Positions 44,946 through 56,586 of a stretch of DNA of 64,000 nucleotides are shown here, piece after piece (positions within the stretch are counted from its first letter, which is position 1; each line of letters begins with the position of its first letter). Source of the DNA: Adenophora triphylla var. japonica (lineage: Eukaryota; Streptophyta; Magnoliopsida; Asterales; Campanulaceae). The translations under genes were made by a program, and so were the position numbers. The stretch lies in the NCBI GenBank assembly GCA_022495995.1, contig JAFEMH010001247.1, positions 124,001 to 188,000 of the forward strand. The letters are read 5' to 3'. Under the pieces are notes generated by a model, which did no database searches, was not told where the DNA came from, and worked only from the letters and a program-made list of their open reading frames with translations.

Positions 44946-45552
44946 TAGGGGCGTGTAACAAAATCGAAAAAATCGGATCGAAACCGAGAAAATCGGATCG
45001 AAAAAATCAAAACTGACAAAACCGAAATGTTAATGGTTTTAACCATTTAAAAATCGAAACTTTCGATTTCGGTTTTGGTTTCAAATGAAAAATCGAGCCG
45101 ATAAAACCAAATCGAACCGATATTATTAAAACGGCGTGTCATTTTAATATATATATATATAAATTTCATCTTCTCATCTTTCTTTGGAGTTAAAACTATG
45201 CTTACGGTAGTTTAATTGTTATTTGTAGTGGCAGGTGAAACACTTAAATTTGTCATGAAAATCATAAGTACTTTAGTATTGCATCTTCTCATCTTGCTTT
45301 GTTAATGAGGGATTAATAAATTTCATCTTGCTGAATGTAACTATCATAATCCAACCATCAATATATGCATGTTCTTCTCATCTTGTTGAAACCGAACGAC
45401 ACCGAACCAAACCGACACCAAACCGAAATCGAATAAAATCGAAACCGAATAAAACCGAAGCTTAATGGTTTTAAAATACAAAAACCGATATCTTTCGGTT
45501 CGGTTTCGGTTTTAGCCTAAAACCGAACCAAATCGGACCGAGCACACCCCTA
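44946..45552. mobile_element. Non-autonomous hAT MITE
   Basis: Termini TAGGGGCGTG and CACACCCCTA (one mismatch) flanked by exact 8-bp duplication GTTCAGGT (44938-44945 and 45553-45560). 607 bp with AAATCGAAACCGA / TCGGTTTCGGTT subterminal inverted repeats; no coding capacity. Confidence 0.92.
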
Positions 45553-45737
45553 GTTCAGGTCTAAAAATGTAGACCGTTACAGCAAAATTCGGCAACGGTT
45601 TCAAATCCCAGTTATATTCTCCGAAATATTATTGTGAGAGTTATACTCCCTCCGTTATATAATAAGGTTTTTACTTTCCTTTTTATTTTGTGCCAGAGAG
45701 TAAGAATACGGTTTTTAGTTGATTTATTACTTAAAAT

Positions 45738-45955
45738 CACTACAACAAAAATGACTTTTCCCGTCACTTATTTACCGACTTCTATAAATGCCTTTAATTT
45801 GCAGCATATTAAAAAAAATGTCGCTAATTTTCGGCACTTTTTACTAAGTGCCGCTAAATTTTCGACACTTTTTAATAAATGTCGCTAATTTTCGGCACTT
45901 TTTTTAGAAAGTGTCGCTAATTTCCGACATTTTTTTGTAAAGTGCCGCTACTAAT
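45738..45955. mobile_element. CACTA-type terminus with subterminal repeats
   Basis: CACTACAACAAAAATGAC is a typical CACTA end. It is followed by about six copies of GTCGCTAATTTTCGGCAC variants, as subterminal transposase sites. I cannot find the opposite end, so this is a fragment. Just before it, TACTCCCTCCG at about 45645 is a single end of a mariner-type MITE. Confidence 0.65.
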
Positions 45956-46560
45956 AAGAGTATTATTCTTAAATTTATTTTAATTTTTTTAATTCAATCA
46001 TAAGTGGAAGGCCCGTTAAAGAGTTTAAGCCAGAAAGCGAAGATAGTCAATAGTTTAGATAGTCGACTGTCACAGATAGTTGATGTCTAATAGTACTCGA
46101 CTGTTAGAGTGTTATGCAACAAAAGAGAATATAATAATTAGTAACAATCCACTATAATACTCTTTTTAGTAATTACACAGATTATTCAAAAAAATACCGC
46201 ATCAATTTTCTCTTCATAATTGTTCACAAACAATTAAGGATGCTAGTTGAATAGCATTAACAAATAACCAAAAAGAAAATGAAAATTTCAAAACACAATG
46301 CTTCACAAAGCTTTAGAGAGAATGAATTAAAAGCTAAGTTTCACAGTGAGATTTCAAAGGTTTGGAGGTGTGTGAGTTTTTTAGGTTCAAAGATTTTTTA
46401 AGGTTTGTAAAAGGGGTTGAAAGTTTTTAGTGTGTGAAAAGGGTAACTTGTAATGGTAAGAGATGAGGTTTATATAGGAGGGATTTTTGGAGTTGATGTA
46501 ACAGATGGATCTGTTATGAACGAGTAAGTAACGGGAAGAGTTTTAAAGTATGTGGTTGTG
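45956..46560. other. Unassigned spacer, possibly an LTR fragment
   Basis: No ORF. A minus-strand CCTATATAAACC near 46470-46482 has the inverted repeat AACAGAT-GG-ATCTGTT about 20 bases away (46501-46516). It could be part of an unrecognised LTR. Confidence 0.3.
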
Positions 46561-47480
46561 TAGCGTTGATATTTTATTTTGAATAACAGAGTCGCCATTT
46601 ATTATTTATTTAGGAAAATAATAAGAAAAATCTTTTTGATATTTTAAAGAGATTTGAGGGTCCGGGGGTTAAGTTATGGAATGGAAGGGTCGAGGAGCAC
46701 CCATTCCACCAAATTCGAAGATCGGTCTTGCCAATTGAGTATTATCAATCTTTAAAGAAGAATAAGCAAACCCTAATTAATTTCTTAATTAGGAATGTCG
46801 GATTGTATGCTTCGAGATCACATCCATGGATTGAAGGGACTCTAGGCTAATCCTTTTAATATGATTACACTACTCTAAAAGCAATTAGAGGGGTTGAGAA
46901 GAAGAATAGGAGTTTACATTGTGTTTAGGGAGTGTTTGATTTAGAACGTGGTTCTAAGGTGTCTTCTCGGTCGAGAAATAATTTTGGCAGAGCTTCGCCT
47001 GATTTTAGGCTTGAGCCTTGAATGTTCGTCAATCAACGTGGTTGATGGACGAGATTTGAGAGTTTATTTAGAGTGATTTACAGGAATCTTTCGAGGAGAG
47101 AAACCAATAAATTGTGTTTGTTGTGTGTTTTCGATCAGGGATCGGGGACCTCTGAAATACTGAAAGTCATCAAGTATTTATAGGGGTTTAAGAGGTAAAG
47201 GTGGAATAGGATTCCTCCCAAGGAAGCTTCTGGAACTCTCAAATGATTAGATACCCGGATTGGATGATATTTATCAAGAAAAGAGGTTGAAATGGAGAAG
47301 GAAAGTGATTATGCACATCCTGCAGTGGAGGGGTTGTCTCGCGCGAGACACGTATGTCCCGCGCGGGACAACTAGTCAAATGACCATTTTGTCCTCTTCA
47401 GTTATTCCGTTAGTCAGTTAGGTCCAAAACTAGCGAGGTTAGTTAGAAACTTAACGAAACAGGACGAAACTAATATGTTT
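46561..47480 (-). repeat. Tat3 LTR-like region with palindromic promoter
   Basis: On the minus strand, GTCCCGCGCGGGAC (47356-47369) and GTCTCGCGCGAGAC (47336-47349), both perfect palindromes, lie about 155 bp upstream of CCCCTATAAATACTTG (about 47172-47187), a good TATA box. Exact LTR borders not found. Confidence 0.5.
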
Positions 47481-47633
47481 TCATCAAAACATAAAAGAGA
47501 GATGAAGGATAGTGTAATCATGAATTTATTGGTTCAGAATGGGGTGTCTACAGAACCCCTCGGTGACAAGACTTATGGAAGAAGTCATGTCGTCGATAGA
47601 AAATACATCATTCTGAACATTGGGATGGTCGTG

Positions 47634-47692
47634 CCGCACGGCTGCCTACGTATCTCTATCGGAGAATCAGACCAAAACGTAGTTCGACTCCA
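47634..47692. other. Conserved stem-loop, copy 2
   Basis: CTACGT (47646-47651) pairs with ACGTAG (47677-47682), and TCTC (47653-47656) with GAGA (47662-47665). Same flanking phrase GCTGCCTACG...CGTAGTTC as the other copies. Confidence 0.5.
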
Positions 47693-47887
47693 AAACACTA
47701 AAAAGGCTATTTTAGGTATTTTGAAAAGCATTTTTTGAAAATCGAAGAGGTATTTTTTTAAAGGTAAAATCATACTGAGGAATCAAAGACTTGACCCAAT
47801 TCTGATGATACCTGGTTTGTTGATGAAGTCGTTGAAGTGCGCCGCCCGAGGTTACTGTCATAGCTGAGGTTGCCATTGTTGCCGAGG

Positions 47888-48155
47888 TCACGGACTTTGT
47901 TGTCGTTGCTGTCGTCACAGACTTTGTTGATGCTTAGGTCACAGACTTTGTTGTGGTTGCCGAGGTTACAAACTTTGAAGTTGCTGCCGTCACAGACTTT
48001 GTTGATGTTGCCGAGGTCACGGACTCGAAGTTCGCTGCCGTCACAGACTTTGTTGATGTTGCCGAGGTCACGAACTTGAAGTTTGCTTCCGTCACAGACT
48101 TTGTTGATGTTGCCGAGGTCATGGACTTGAAGTTTGCTGCGGTCACAGACTTTGA
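47888..48155. repeat. 51-bp tandem repeats with 24/27-bp half-repeats
   Basis: GTCACAGACTTTGTTGATG and GTCACGGACTCGAAGTTC variants alternate about five times. Because the period is divisible by three the repeats are open in several frames, giving repetitive ORFs (minus-strand INKVCDGSKLQVRDLGN). I see no reason to call a protein. Confidence 0.75.
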
Positions 48156-48276
48156 AGTTGTCGGTTGAGGTGGAGGTTCTGTCGGCTCCTGTAATGTAAG
48201 GATATATGCATGCTGGACTTGGATGGACCCGAATGATTCTTACCTTTCTGCACCTGCTAGCACATAAAGATTCCAA

Positions 48277-49912
48277 ATATATTTTTCAGATTTTAGTTTT
48301 TTAACTGGACTTATGTGGTGGTGCCCATGTCTGTTTGTGTAAATGGCCAGTTGGTCATTTTGGTGGTGAGTTTATGTATGAGTATGTGGTGTATGGATAT
48401 GTAGGGACATTTGTATGGATTTATATTTGAGATGGGTGAACTATATGAGTGAACTTGTGTTTAACAAGTTGGGACCAAATCAGGTTTATGCAGAATCTGT
48501 TGCTAGTCAGCGAGGTTGTTTCATGCGAGAGTACTGTACTATTTCTTCATTGTTAATTCTCCCTTGATTCATGTCTCTAGGAGGTAAACGACTACAAATC
48601 TGTCGACTGTCGTAATGGCTTTAGGTCTAAGGCCCTTTGCTGTCTCAAGCCCCAAGTTTCTTGCAAGTGGTAGATGACTTTGTGAACAGGCTTGTGAGTC
48701 TGCTCTCTTGATTTGAAGATGATCGAAGAGGGCTCTCCTTGTCCTTTGAATTTTTTTCTTAGTGACGCACCCTGGTTTTTGCCTAGACCGCCCTTTCGGG
48801 TTTTCAATCTAGCGGGCATCTCTTTTTCGTCTTTTTTTTTAAATAGTATGTTAACTCGAAGAGAACTCAGAGGAGAGAATCTTATTGAGGAGAGAGAAAT
48901 GAGATTTCAAGTTAGTTGAGGAGAGACGGACTCTATTCTTTGGAAGGTGATCCAAGCATTGACTCTTTGGAGAAGTGTATTCTCTAATGATGGGAGTAAG
49001 AAGCAAGGAGGAAAGGTCCTAATGCAGATTTGATTATTTTAAAGAGTTGAAGTAGAGATTGACTGGGGGGAAAAGGTTAGGAAGCCCCAGTTTTGATGCT
49101 TGAATTTCAAGAGTGTGTATGAGAGTGGCTAACAGGAAGCCCCTAGACTCAACAAGAAACGCTACTTGGCTTAAAGATCTAGAAAAGTTGTTCTACCTTT
49201 TAATGAACCGTGCATCATCTAGAAATTTCTAAATAAGTTTAAGAAGGAAGCCAATCATTAGTGTGACTTAAGGGTAAACATTTTTCTTGGTACTGAAAGT
49301 TTTCTTCACTTGTTGTAAGAGGATGTTGAGTAATCTTCATTTCGTTTGTTGGTATCACTTGACTCCTCTTCTTTGTGGGAGAGTCCTTCATGCATTTGAA
49401 GTTTTACCTTTGTTATGGGGTGATGAAAGCTTAAGAGTTTTTTTTTTTTGTACTCTCAAAGCTTTGAATTGAGTAGCCCCATTCTTCTTGGAATGAGGGT
49501 TGACAGCAACACCTTTTGGCTTTCTTCGCTTGTTGATCTTTGACTTTCAGTAGGGGTAATGTTTAAACCTTAAGCTTTCTAATGATAACTTTCTTTTTAA
49601 ACTCGTTTAGAAGTTTCTATTTTTGCAATGATTTGGGAAGTGGAGGGTCCATTAATTTGCATGAATTAAATGATACTTATGAGATAGAACAACTTAAGGG
49701 AAAGTGTTTAGAAAGGAAATGACTTTGATTAATGGGGAAATTAAAACAGACTCGATAGTTTAGATGACACAAACTAGAGGACGTGAGAAATACTAGAAAG
49801 ACAGAACGACTCGAGTTCATACTTGGAAATTGAAAGTCTAATCTACTTTTATCAAAGGAGAAAGGGGGAGGATAGTTGTAGCCCCAAAGTGGTAAGTGTA
49901 GCTTCATCTTCT
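48277..49912 (-). other. Tat3 non-coding interior
   Basis: No supported gene. Around 48765-48830 the text GCACCCTGGTTTTTGCCTAG..CCGCCCTTTCGGG..CTAGCGGGCAT is a diverged copy of the tandem unit at 2876-3066 of Tat1. Confidence 0.5.
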
Positions 49913-51159
49913 TCATGCATTATGAGGGAGAGGATTGGTGATGATGTTGGGACGTTCTAACTCTCCATTGTCAAAGAGGTCTTGGATGATGTCCTTCAGG
50001 TGGTGGCAAGTGTTAGTGTCGTGGCCGCTAAAGTTGTGGTACTTGCAGAATAAGTGATGAGCATGATTAGGACCCATATCCTTAGGAGGACCACCTTCCC
50101 TTGGTTTGACTTTTTCATTCTTGACAAGCACATCGAAGAGTTCTTCTTGAGAGATTCCTTCAAGTTTGTCGCAGTGCCTCTTTTTCTTTTCGGGAGGAGG
50201 AACAACAGAATACTTGCCGGTGTTGGAGCGGTTGAATGCAATAGCGTTGACTGTAACATCCTTACTTGTGGTAGGCTTGTTGAAGCGGAAAGTACTTTCC
50301 TCTTTTCTACTCTTTAGGAAGTCATCAATCCTAATTCCGAACTCATGAAGTTCATTGAAACTAGGAAAGTAATTACCGGCGAGCTTCTCTTGAAATTCAT
50401 CATGGAGGCATTGGAGGGAGATGTGGATTTGCTCTTTGAGAGTAGGTCTTTCGACAATTTTAGTAAGTTTGAGTCTCCATCTTCTAGCAAATTCGGCAAA
50501 GGACTCATTTGCATGTTGCTTGGTTTGTTCAAGGTCCCTCCTAGTAGGGCGGTAAGTGGAGTTGTCTTCAAACTGTCTTTGGAAGACTAACATGTAGACT
50601 ACCAGTCAAGCCTTGTAGTCATAGGAAGATACATGTACCAATCCCTTGCAGCACCCTCCAAAGTTTGAGGAAAGCATTGGGCCAAGATTGTGTTATCAAC
50701 GCCCATTGGAAGCATAGCCCAAGTGTAGGTTTCAACATGAGCTCGAGGACAAGTAGTACCATTAAACTTAGCAATATCGAGTGTCTTGTACTTGCGAGGG
50801 AACTTGGCGATGGATTGTTGAAGAGCATCGGGATCAAATGGGACGAATGACCCCTTTGAAGTGTCAAGGGTTGCAAGTTTCTTCTCAAGGTAGTTCTTAG
50901 TAACATGGTCACCAAGTTTAGTAGTTTCACCACTACCTTCTTTCTTGGTTTTAGTACCCTTGGATATATGTCCCTTATCATCGGAGGAGGATGAGGAAGA
51001 GGATGAATCAGATTCTTCCTCTTTCTTTCTTAACTTTTTGGTTTTCCTATTCTTTTTGGTGTAAGATTCCTCTTCATCGGAGGAGGATTCCTCTTTCTGC
51101 TTTTGTTTTCTTCGTTTCTTAACTTTTATCTCGTTGAACTCTTGCATGAGGGCGGCCAT
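49913..51159 (-). pseudogene. Tat/Ogre-type gag
   Basis: First part (51159-50599): lysine-rich and serine-rich N-terminus, then YLEKKLATLDTSKGSF, IAKFNGTTCPRAHVETYTWA and CFPQTLEGAARDWYM, the start of the retrotransposon gag core. A one-base shift near 50596 leads into the second part (50593-49913): VFQRQFEDNSTYRPTRRDLE, KQHANESFAEFARRWR and, near the end, CKYHNFSGHDTNTCHHLKDI, a zinc-knuckle-like motif. Gag forms the particle and binds RNA. No protease or RT follows, so the element is truncated or non-autonomous. The same lineage as Tat1, which itself lacks gag. Confidence 0.82.
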
Positions 51160-52145
51160 TTGGACATTTGCTCATCAATTTTCTTACTTTGTTCATCCAT
51201 CTTAAGCAGGGCTTGGATGAGTTGGGCCTTAGCTTCGTTCATTTCGGCCTCGGTGACAGAAGGAGAAGCAGACATCGTGTCGAGCTTTGGCGAAGAACCT
51301 AGATGTGTATCAACCGTGTTAAACCATGATCGAGTCCCAACAAGTCGGCTGAATAGGGTGAATGAAGACTTGAAGGTTTGAAGGTTTTGGCCAAAACACG
51401 AAAAGATCGAACGCTTGTCTCGCACGGGATAAGTAGTCTCGCGCGAGACAACACCACTGGAAGTCACAATTTTTCTGATTTTAATCCTAATTTTGGTCGA
51501 ACGGAAAATCCGTTTTGGGGGTTTCTAACATTCGAAAACCAAACCTAAGGACCTAGGTGTCGAAGTTATCTCAAGTAACATCAAGTTTTGTGCAATAATT
51601 TTGGTGAGAAATTTTTCTCTTTAGGGCAAATCCGAAGGGACAATTATAGGGACATTTCTGAAGGGACAATTCCAAAGCGGCAATTTTATTGATTTCTTTT
51701 CCGTGGTTTATTGCACAAAAAATGATCTTGACAAGAGATTACAAAGACTCCAAGATCAAACCGACCGGTCACAGAGTGTCTTAACAAGGCAATCTACATG
51801 ATATGTGGCGATGCAGGGTTGGAAGGCTAGGCTCCCCGCGATATGACAATCTAGATGGATTGAAGACGCAGAGTGGAATGATCCAACTTCGGAGAGACTG
51901 GCGACTAGGTGGTTACCGTCATCCTTCCTTAGTGTGGGTCACGGGTTTAATCAGGGTATGTAGTGCAATGACAGATATAATATGTCATGAGTGCGCGTGT
52001 GTGAGGGTCAATCTAGGTGACAGAGTAAAATAGAAAGTTTTATTTTTGAAAACTAAAGAAAAACAGATAGTGTCCGCACCAAGTGGTTGCCTACGTTTCT
52101 CCCAAATTAGAAAGACTCAGGTCGTCGTAGTTCCACTTAAAGGAG
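51160..52145 (-). other. Tat3 leader with one GTCTCGCGCGAGAC palindrome
   Basis: The perfect palindrome at 51436-51449 lies 277 bp upstream of gag in element orientation, with a half-site at 51416-51428. The stem-loop copy 3 is at 52081-52138: AAGTGG/CCACTT, CTACG/CGTAG and TTTCT/AGAAA can pair. A (GA)n tract follows at 52147-52161. No primer site recognised. Confidence 0.45.
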
Positions 52146-52165
52146 AGAGAGAGAGAGAGAGAAAT

Positions 52166-54328
52166 AAACAAATAAATTAATTTAAATTACAACTCCCGAA
52201 TCCTCCATGGACCAGGCTTTAAATCAAAAAACCAATCGCACGCATATATAGTTCAAGTAATTAATAATTATTCTATCCTACAAAATAAAGTTAATACAAG
52301 CAAAATAGAAATAATAATTTATTTTGAATTTTCTGAATTTTTTTTTTTGAATTTTCTGGAAGTTTTTTTTAATTTCTGGTGAAGACAGATTAAAGATATT
52401 TATCATCATAAAAAATCATCAACGTTCAGCAGAAAGTAGGCTCAGCTAGGCATTGTAGTAAAAGGGCACAGAAATCTAGGAGAACATTAATCGAGTGAGG
52501 GGAAGGATCAACGTTGACACTATTTAGATTGTGTTAGTACATAAATAAATATGAGAAGAAACACGACATATAGAAAGTGAAATTGTAATACCTTGGAATT
52601 CGGAAACTGTAGTGACTTCCATATTTGTCATGTAGGCGAACAGAACGATCAGCAAAAAGGAATGCAAGCTTTGAATAGTCATCGCCCAAAACCTAATGTT
52701 GCAACAACATTCAGATATCAATGTGTCTATTAGAAGTGTAAGATATAATCAAACCTATAAAACGACGACATATGGTGTCCCAAAAGGAAATGAGAAAAGG
52801 AAAATAGTATTGTAGAAGTGTTGTCCTTGAGGCAAGCAAACATGAGCACAAGATATATTATATATAAATCAAGACTATATGCTCCAAGTACCCCAAATCA
52901 TTTTGGGACTAAAGCTTTGTTGTTGTTGTTGTACTGGTGTAGGCAAAAAGGTACGAGAACAGGCTGAAGCAGCTGAGCTATCTAAGCAAGAATCCATCCT
53001 AGAAGCATACCTAGCAATCATAAAATGATTTTTAGGATACACTAACAAGAAACTAAAATGACTGGACACATATTATTTCGATCTGACAGGAAATAATGTC
53101 TTAACGAAAAAAAGACATGGATATACGGGAGGTACCTAAATTCACAAGGCTTCAGACGAATAGACTAAATGTTAAAGGACATTAAGGCCTTTAAGATTTA
53201 AGCAATATTTGCCAATTTTGCAAATATTCTGATGTAATAAAACAGTTCTCTTTATTGGTATGCCATCGTTAGTTATCTTTAGAATAAGGTGGTAAGTTTG
53301 GAAGCATCCGCAGGGAACACGGCATTCATAAAACAAGAGTGCAATACCAAAGTTAGAGGCATTTTGTTCTTTGTTCTTCCCATGGACTTTAGATGTAATC
53401 ACTTCTTTACTTGAAACAATTTAACTTCTAAGAAACAAAAGGACAGGAACCAGTATACACCAATATTACACATCACATCAATTGCTTCACATAAAAGCCT
53501 ACAGCAATCCTGATGGAAAGCAACCACTTAGAATTCTAAACTGAAAGATGTATAACAAACAGGTGCTGATTTGCGCGGTTAACTAATTGGATATCGGAAA
53601 GGGTACCTGAAAATTAATTATCTCTAACACCAAAGTTCTTTCAAACTTCAATGACAGTTTCCTAAATTCATATACTTTGACTTGTGGCGGGTAGATACCT
53701 GAAATACAACATTACATCTACAAGGTTCGTTCGCTGCTAAACCAAAATTTAACATTGCAGTTGAAAAATATTTACATCAACATGCTAAGTTTAGGATAAC
53801 CTGTTGCAAGAAGAAACTCTCCATCAGGAGTTGCCTTAACTCTTCGCCCCCTCTCTCTAATCTATTCTATTGGTGTATGTGTTTGTACTTAACTCTTCTC
53901 CCCAAAATTAAATGCAGGGAAATTAAGGATTAGGGTATTAACTCACCCATAAATTCAGACTACTATGAGAAATGCTACTATCCTAGAGAGAGCCCGGCGA
54001 CGTAACGATCGATTGAAGCTAGATTCGGATCAATTTACATGATTGGAGTTGAGGATAAGACAATTATCTTACACCTCAATTTCCCCACAATCAATCAGGT
54101 AATAAAGCCTGATTTTTGACAATTTCTTACGATTTTTTGATTTGAGAATTTGCTATTATATTCTTCCATTTTTTTAATTACGCTTCAAAATTTACTTTTG
54201 GTCACTTATTAAGATGGGGATGAAGGAGAAAAAAACTATTGGGAGTGGATGACACGTGCCATTACATCATTTTCACTAGAAGCAGCAATTGGACGCAATT
54301 TAACGTTGGATGAACACAATTCAATTTA
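52166..54328. other. Unassigned region with a SINE-like 3' end
   Basis: No supported coding region. Bases about 52884-52933 (TACCCCAAATCATTTTGGGAC...GCTTTGTTGTTGTTGTTGTA) resemble the 3' end of plant Au-type SINEs. The rest is AT-rich and may include degraded introns or elements I do not recognise. Confidence 0.4.
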
Positions 54329-55374
54329 ATGAATGGCGACACTGAGGTATTGGACATTCCTAATTTCGCTGACAACCTGAGAGCCCATATGGTTGATGAT
54401 AGTGAGAACGAAGTTGTGCTGGATAGTGATGATGAAGAAATACTAAGGAACGGAATTTTGACAGTCATGAAAGGACTGTCTTGTGATGGACCAGACAGAA
54501 CCATGGGACACAATTCAGGTGAGACCCCTAATGAGTATAAGAAGCAGCTTGAATCCTGTTAAATTTCACTGCAAGTTAGGTCAGTATTGACTGTTGTCAA
54601 ACTTGAAGCTTTTTTTTTTTTTTAAAAAAAAAACACATGTCTATCTTTATATGTTGATAAAGAGCTTTAGAACTCAAAAGTTAATTGATGCGAAGATAAT
54701 TGATTTTTAAAATAAATTTCAGTAATGTCTCTTTGGGATGATCGAGTTTTGAGTTTTAACTATATCGTGGTCTCAAAATCACTTGTCTCAAACCATTTCC
54801 GGTACTTAAGCTTTCAGCCAGTGCACTTCTGGACAGATAATCTCTATAGACATTATGCTAAATGCTAAGGACAGTATACATGTGTGTGTTTATCTTGACG
54901 AATACCAAATGCTTGTCTAAATTGGAGGGTATAATTTTGACTCAAATTTATTATTTCCTGTCAGGATTTTTAATGAGACGGGGTAGTGCAGTTGCTGTAT
55001 CAAAATCAGTAGCATCAAATAGTTTGGCTAAAAGCAGTTTGACTGACATGGGAAGCAACCATGGGGTTTGTTTAGATCATGTTGACCCTCGGTATGAGCA
55101 AGCAGCACTGGACTTTGTGGGTCACTATCTATCAGTTAATGATGTGAACTTGCCTCAAGAAGTTGAAATTGGTAATCCTCACAAGTTAACATCACCTCCT
55201 GCATTAAGTGCAAAGGGGTCTTGGAATTTGGCAAGGGGAGCCAATTTTAGAACCAAAGTTTTGGAATCTCGAACCTTTGATTGGGATGACAATCAACCTG
55301 AACTGATCTTTGGTTGGAAATCCCATAGGACGAGATCTGTTTTGATGCCTCAGCTTGCTAATAACCTGAACTGA
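54329..55374 (+). pseudogene. Two-exon fragment of an unrecognised host gene
   Basis: Exon a, about 54329-54532: NFADNLRAHMVDDSENEVVL, DSDDEEILRNG, ending NSG with donor CAG|GTGAGA. Exon b, about 54965-55374: acceptor CCTGTCAG, then FLMRRGSAVAVSKSVASNSL, DHVDPRYEQAALDFVGHYLS and RTFDWDDNQPE, then a stop. The second exon looks like the N-terminal part of a larger plant protein with a DSDDEE acidic patch, but I cannot name it. The text after WDDNQPEL repeats 'NLN*SLV' material (PELIFG and later CTGAACTGATCTTTGG twice at about 55300-55310 and 55367-55381), so the end is a local rearrangement. Probably a gene fragment, but an expressed small gene cannot be excluded. Confidence 0.5.
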
Positions 55375-55872
55375 TCTTTGGTGGATTTAATATTACGGGT
55401 TTACTAAACAATTTTATAGGCTTATATAAAAGACCAACCTCTTATCTGATATGTCGGTTAAGAGTCTATCCCCATGTCAGGCAAGCCTTGCCATAAGGGC
55501 TGAGCTCAACTTGATATATACACTTGGTTGATGGAGTCAATCCTGATTCACTAATACCAAGCACAAGCTCGTCATGTGAGCAAAGACAGGTTCTATAGGT
55601 TAAAAATTATTGAATAAACCAACAAAAAACGAACACCACACGTAAGGCTAAGACTAACATGGAGATGTTAAAATGTTTTCTGAAAAAATGTCTGTTGTGA
55701 ACGATGTTCTTCGGAGATCGTTTCATCTATGATAGGTAAAAGCCCAAGTTCAGAAGGGACAACTCCTCTGCAAAGTGTTTCAAGAGTGTCGAGACCAGAC
55801 ACTACAAAAGAAGAAATTTTCGTTTGAAAGAGGACAATGTAGTCTGATGAATATTATTTCTCTACCCACTTC
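55375..55872. other. Unassigned spacer
   Basis: No ORF, no recognised element ends. Ends at the TG of the third Athila-type LTR. Confidence 0.5.
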
Positions 55873-56586
55873 TTGTTATAAAACCCTCGCAAGTACGAGT
55901 GCCAACTTGTAGCAATATACTATTGTAGGGGTCGAACCACAAGGACTATGTGTATGACCAAGTTAACTCAAACAGTATACAAAGGAAAGGTAACCAAGGG
56001 GGGGGTTGGTTTTGATTAAACTAACAGCTACAAAGATCAAGAATTAGAATTAACGCTAGGAAAGACAAGTAAACAAAGAGAGCAAATTCAAATAGAGATT
56101 AAAACAATAATAAGAGGGGATTCCATGGATTGGATTTCATTTAATCACAATATACTATGCCATTGATATAGAAAAATATGTTAATTTCAATCTTGGGTTC
56201 AATCACTAAAGTCAAGATTGATACGGTAAGGCCGCCGGATTTCAATCTATTCATTTCTATTCAATCACTTTTCGCAAATCAAGTCCAAGTGATTAAAAAG
56301 GAAAGCTTTAAGTTTTAAAGATTTTATGAACCAAAACCCATTGAGTATCAATCAAGAACACCCATAGATTTCATCATCTAGCAAAAGTCTAAGTCAAAAT
56401 CCTCAAATCAATATAAGACATTGACACCCATAAAGTTAAAAGGAATAAAATAGGAATCAACCACACTTTAATCCAATAAACTTTCATGAAAAGAGCAAAG
56501 ATGAACAAGACATCAATTAATGAGATAAAATAATCAATGGCATAACATAAATGACTAAATTACTACCCAATCCATGAAATTAAGAG

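Larger units (their letters stand above)
46561..52145 (-). mobile_element. Decayed gag-only Tat/Ogre-like element ('Tat3')
   Basis: An LTR-like region at 46561-47480 shares GAGTCGCCA, a GGGTCCGGxGGTTAAGTTA segment and GGCAGAGCTTCGC with Tat1. Interior: stem-loop, tandem repeats, a copy of the GCCTAGACCGCCC unit (about 48780), and a Tat-type gag (49913-51159) on the minus strand. No pol. A second copy of the stem-loop at 52081-52138 suggests either a duplicated piece or the edge of another element. Confidence 0.55.

Noticed and set aside
46470..46516. Another TATA box with a nearby inverted repeat AACAGAT..ATCTGTT
   Set aside because: AT-rich, single copy, no element borders found, so I did not count it as an eighth case of the promoter pattern.
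47712..48276. 168-codon repetitive ORF and its opposite-strand counterparts
   Set aside because: Product of a 51-bp tandem repeat divisible by three; no domain and open on both strands.
55480..55492. GGCAAG-C-CTTGCC hairpin as a possible Helitron 3' end for the gene fragment at 54329-55374
   Set aside because: No CTRR within the expected distance and no matching TC start upstream on the plus strand.
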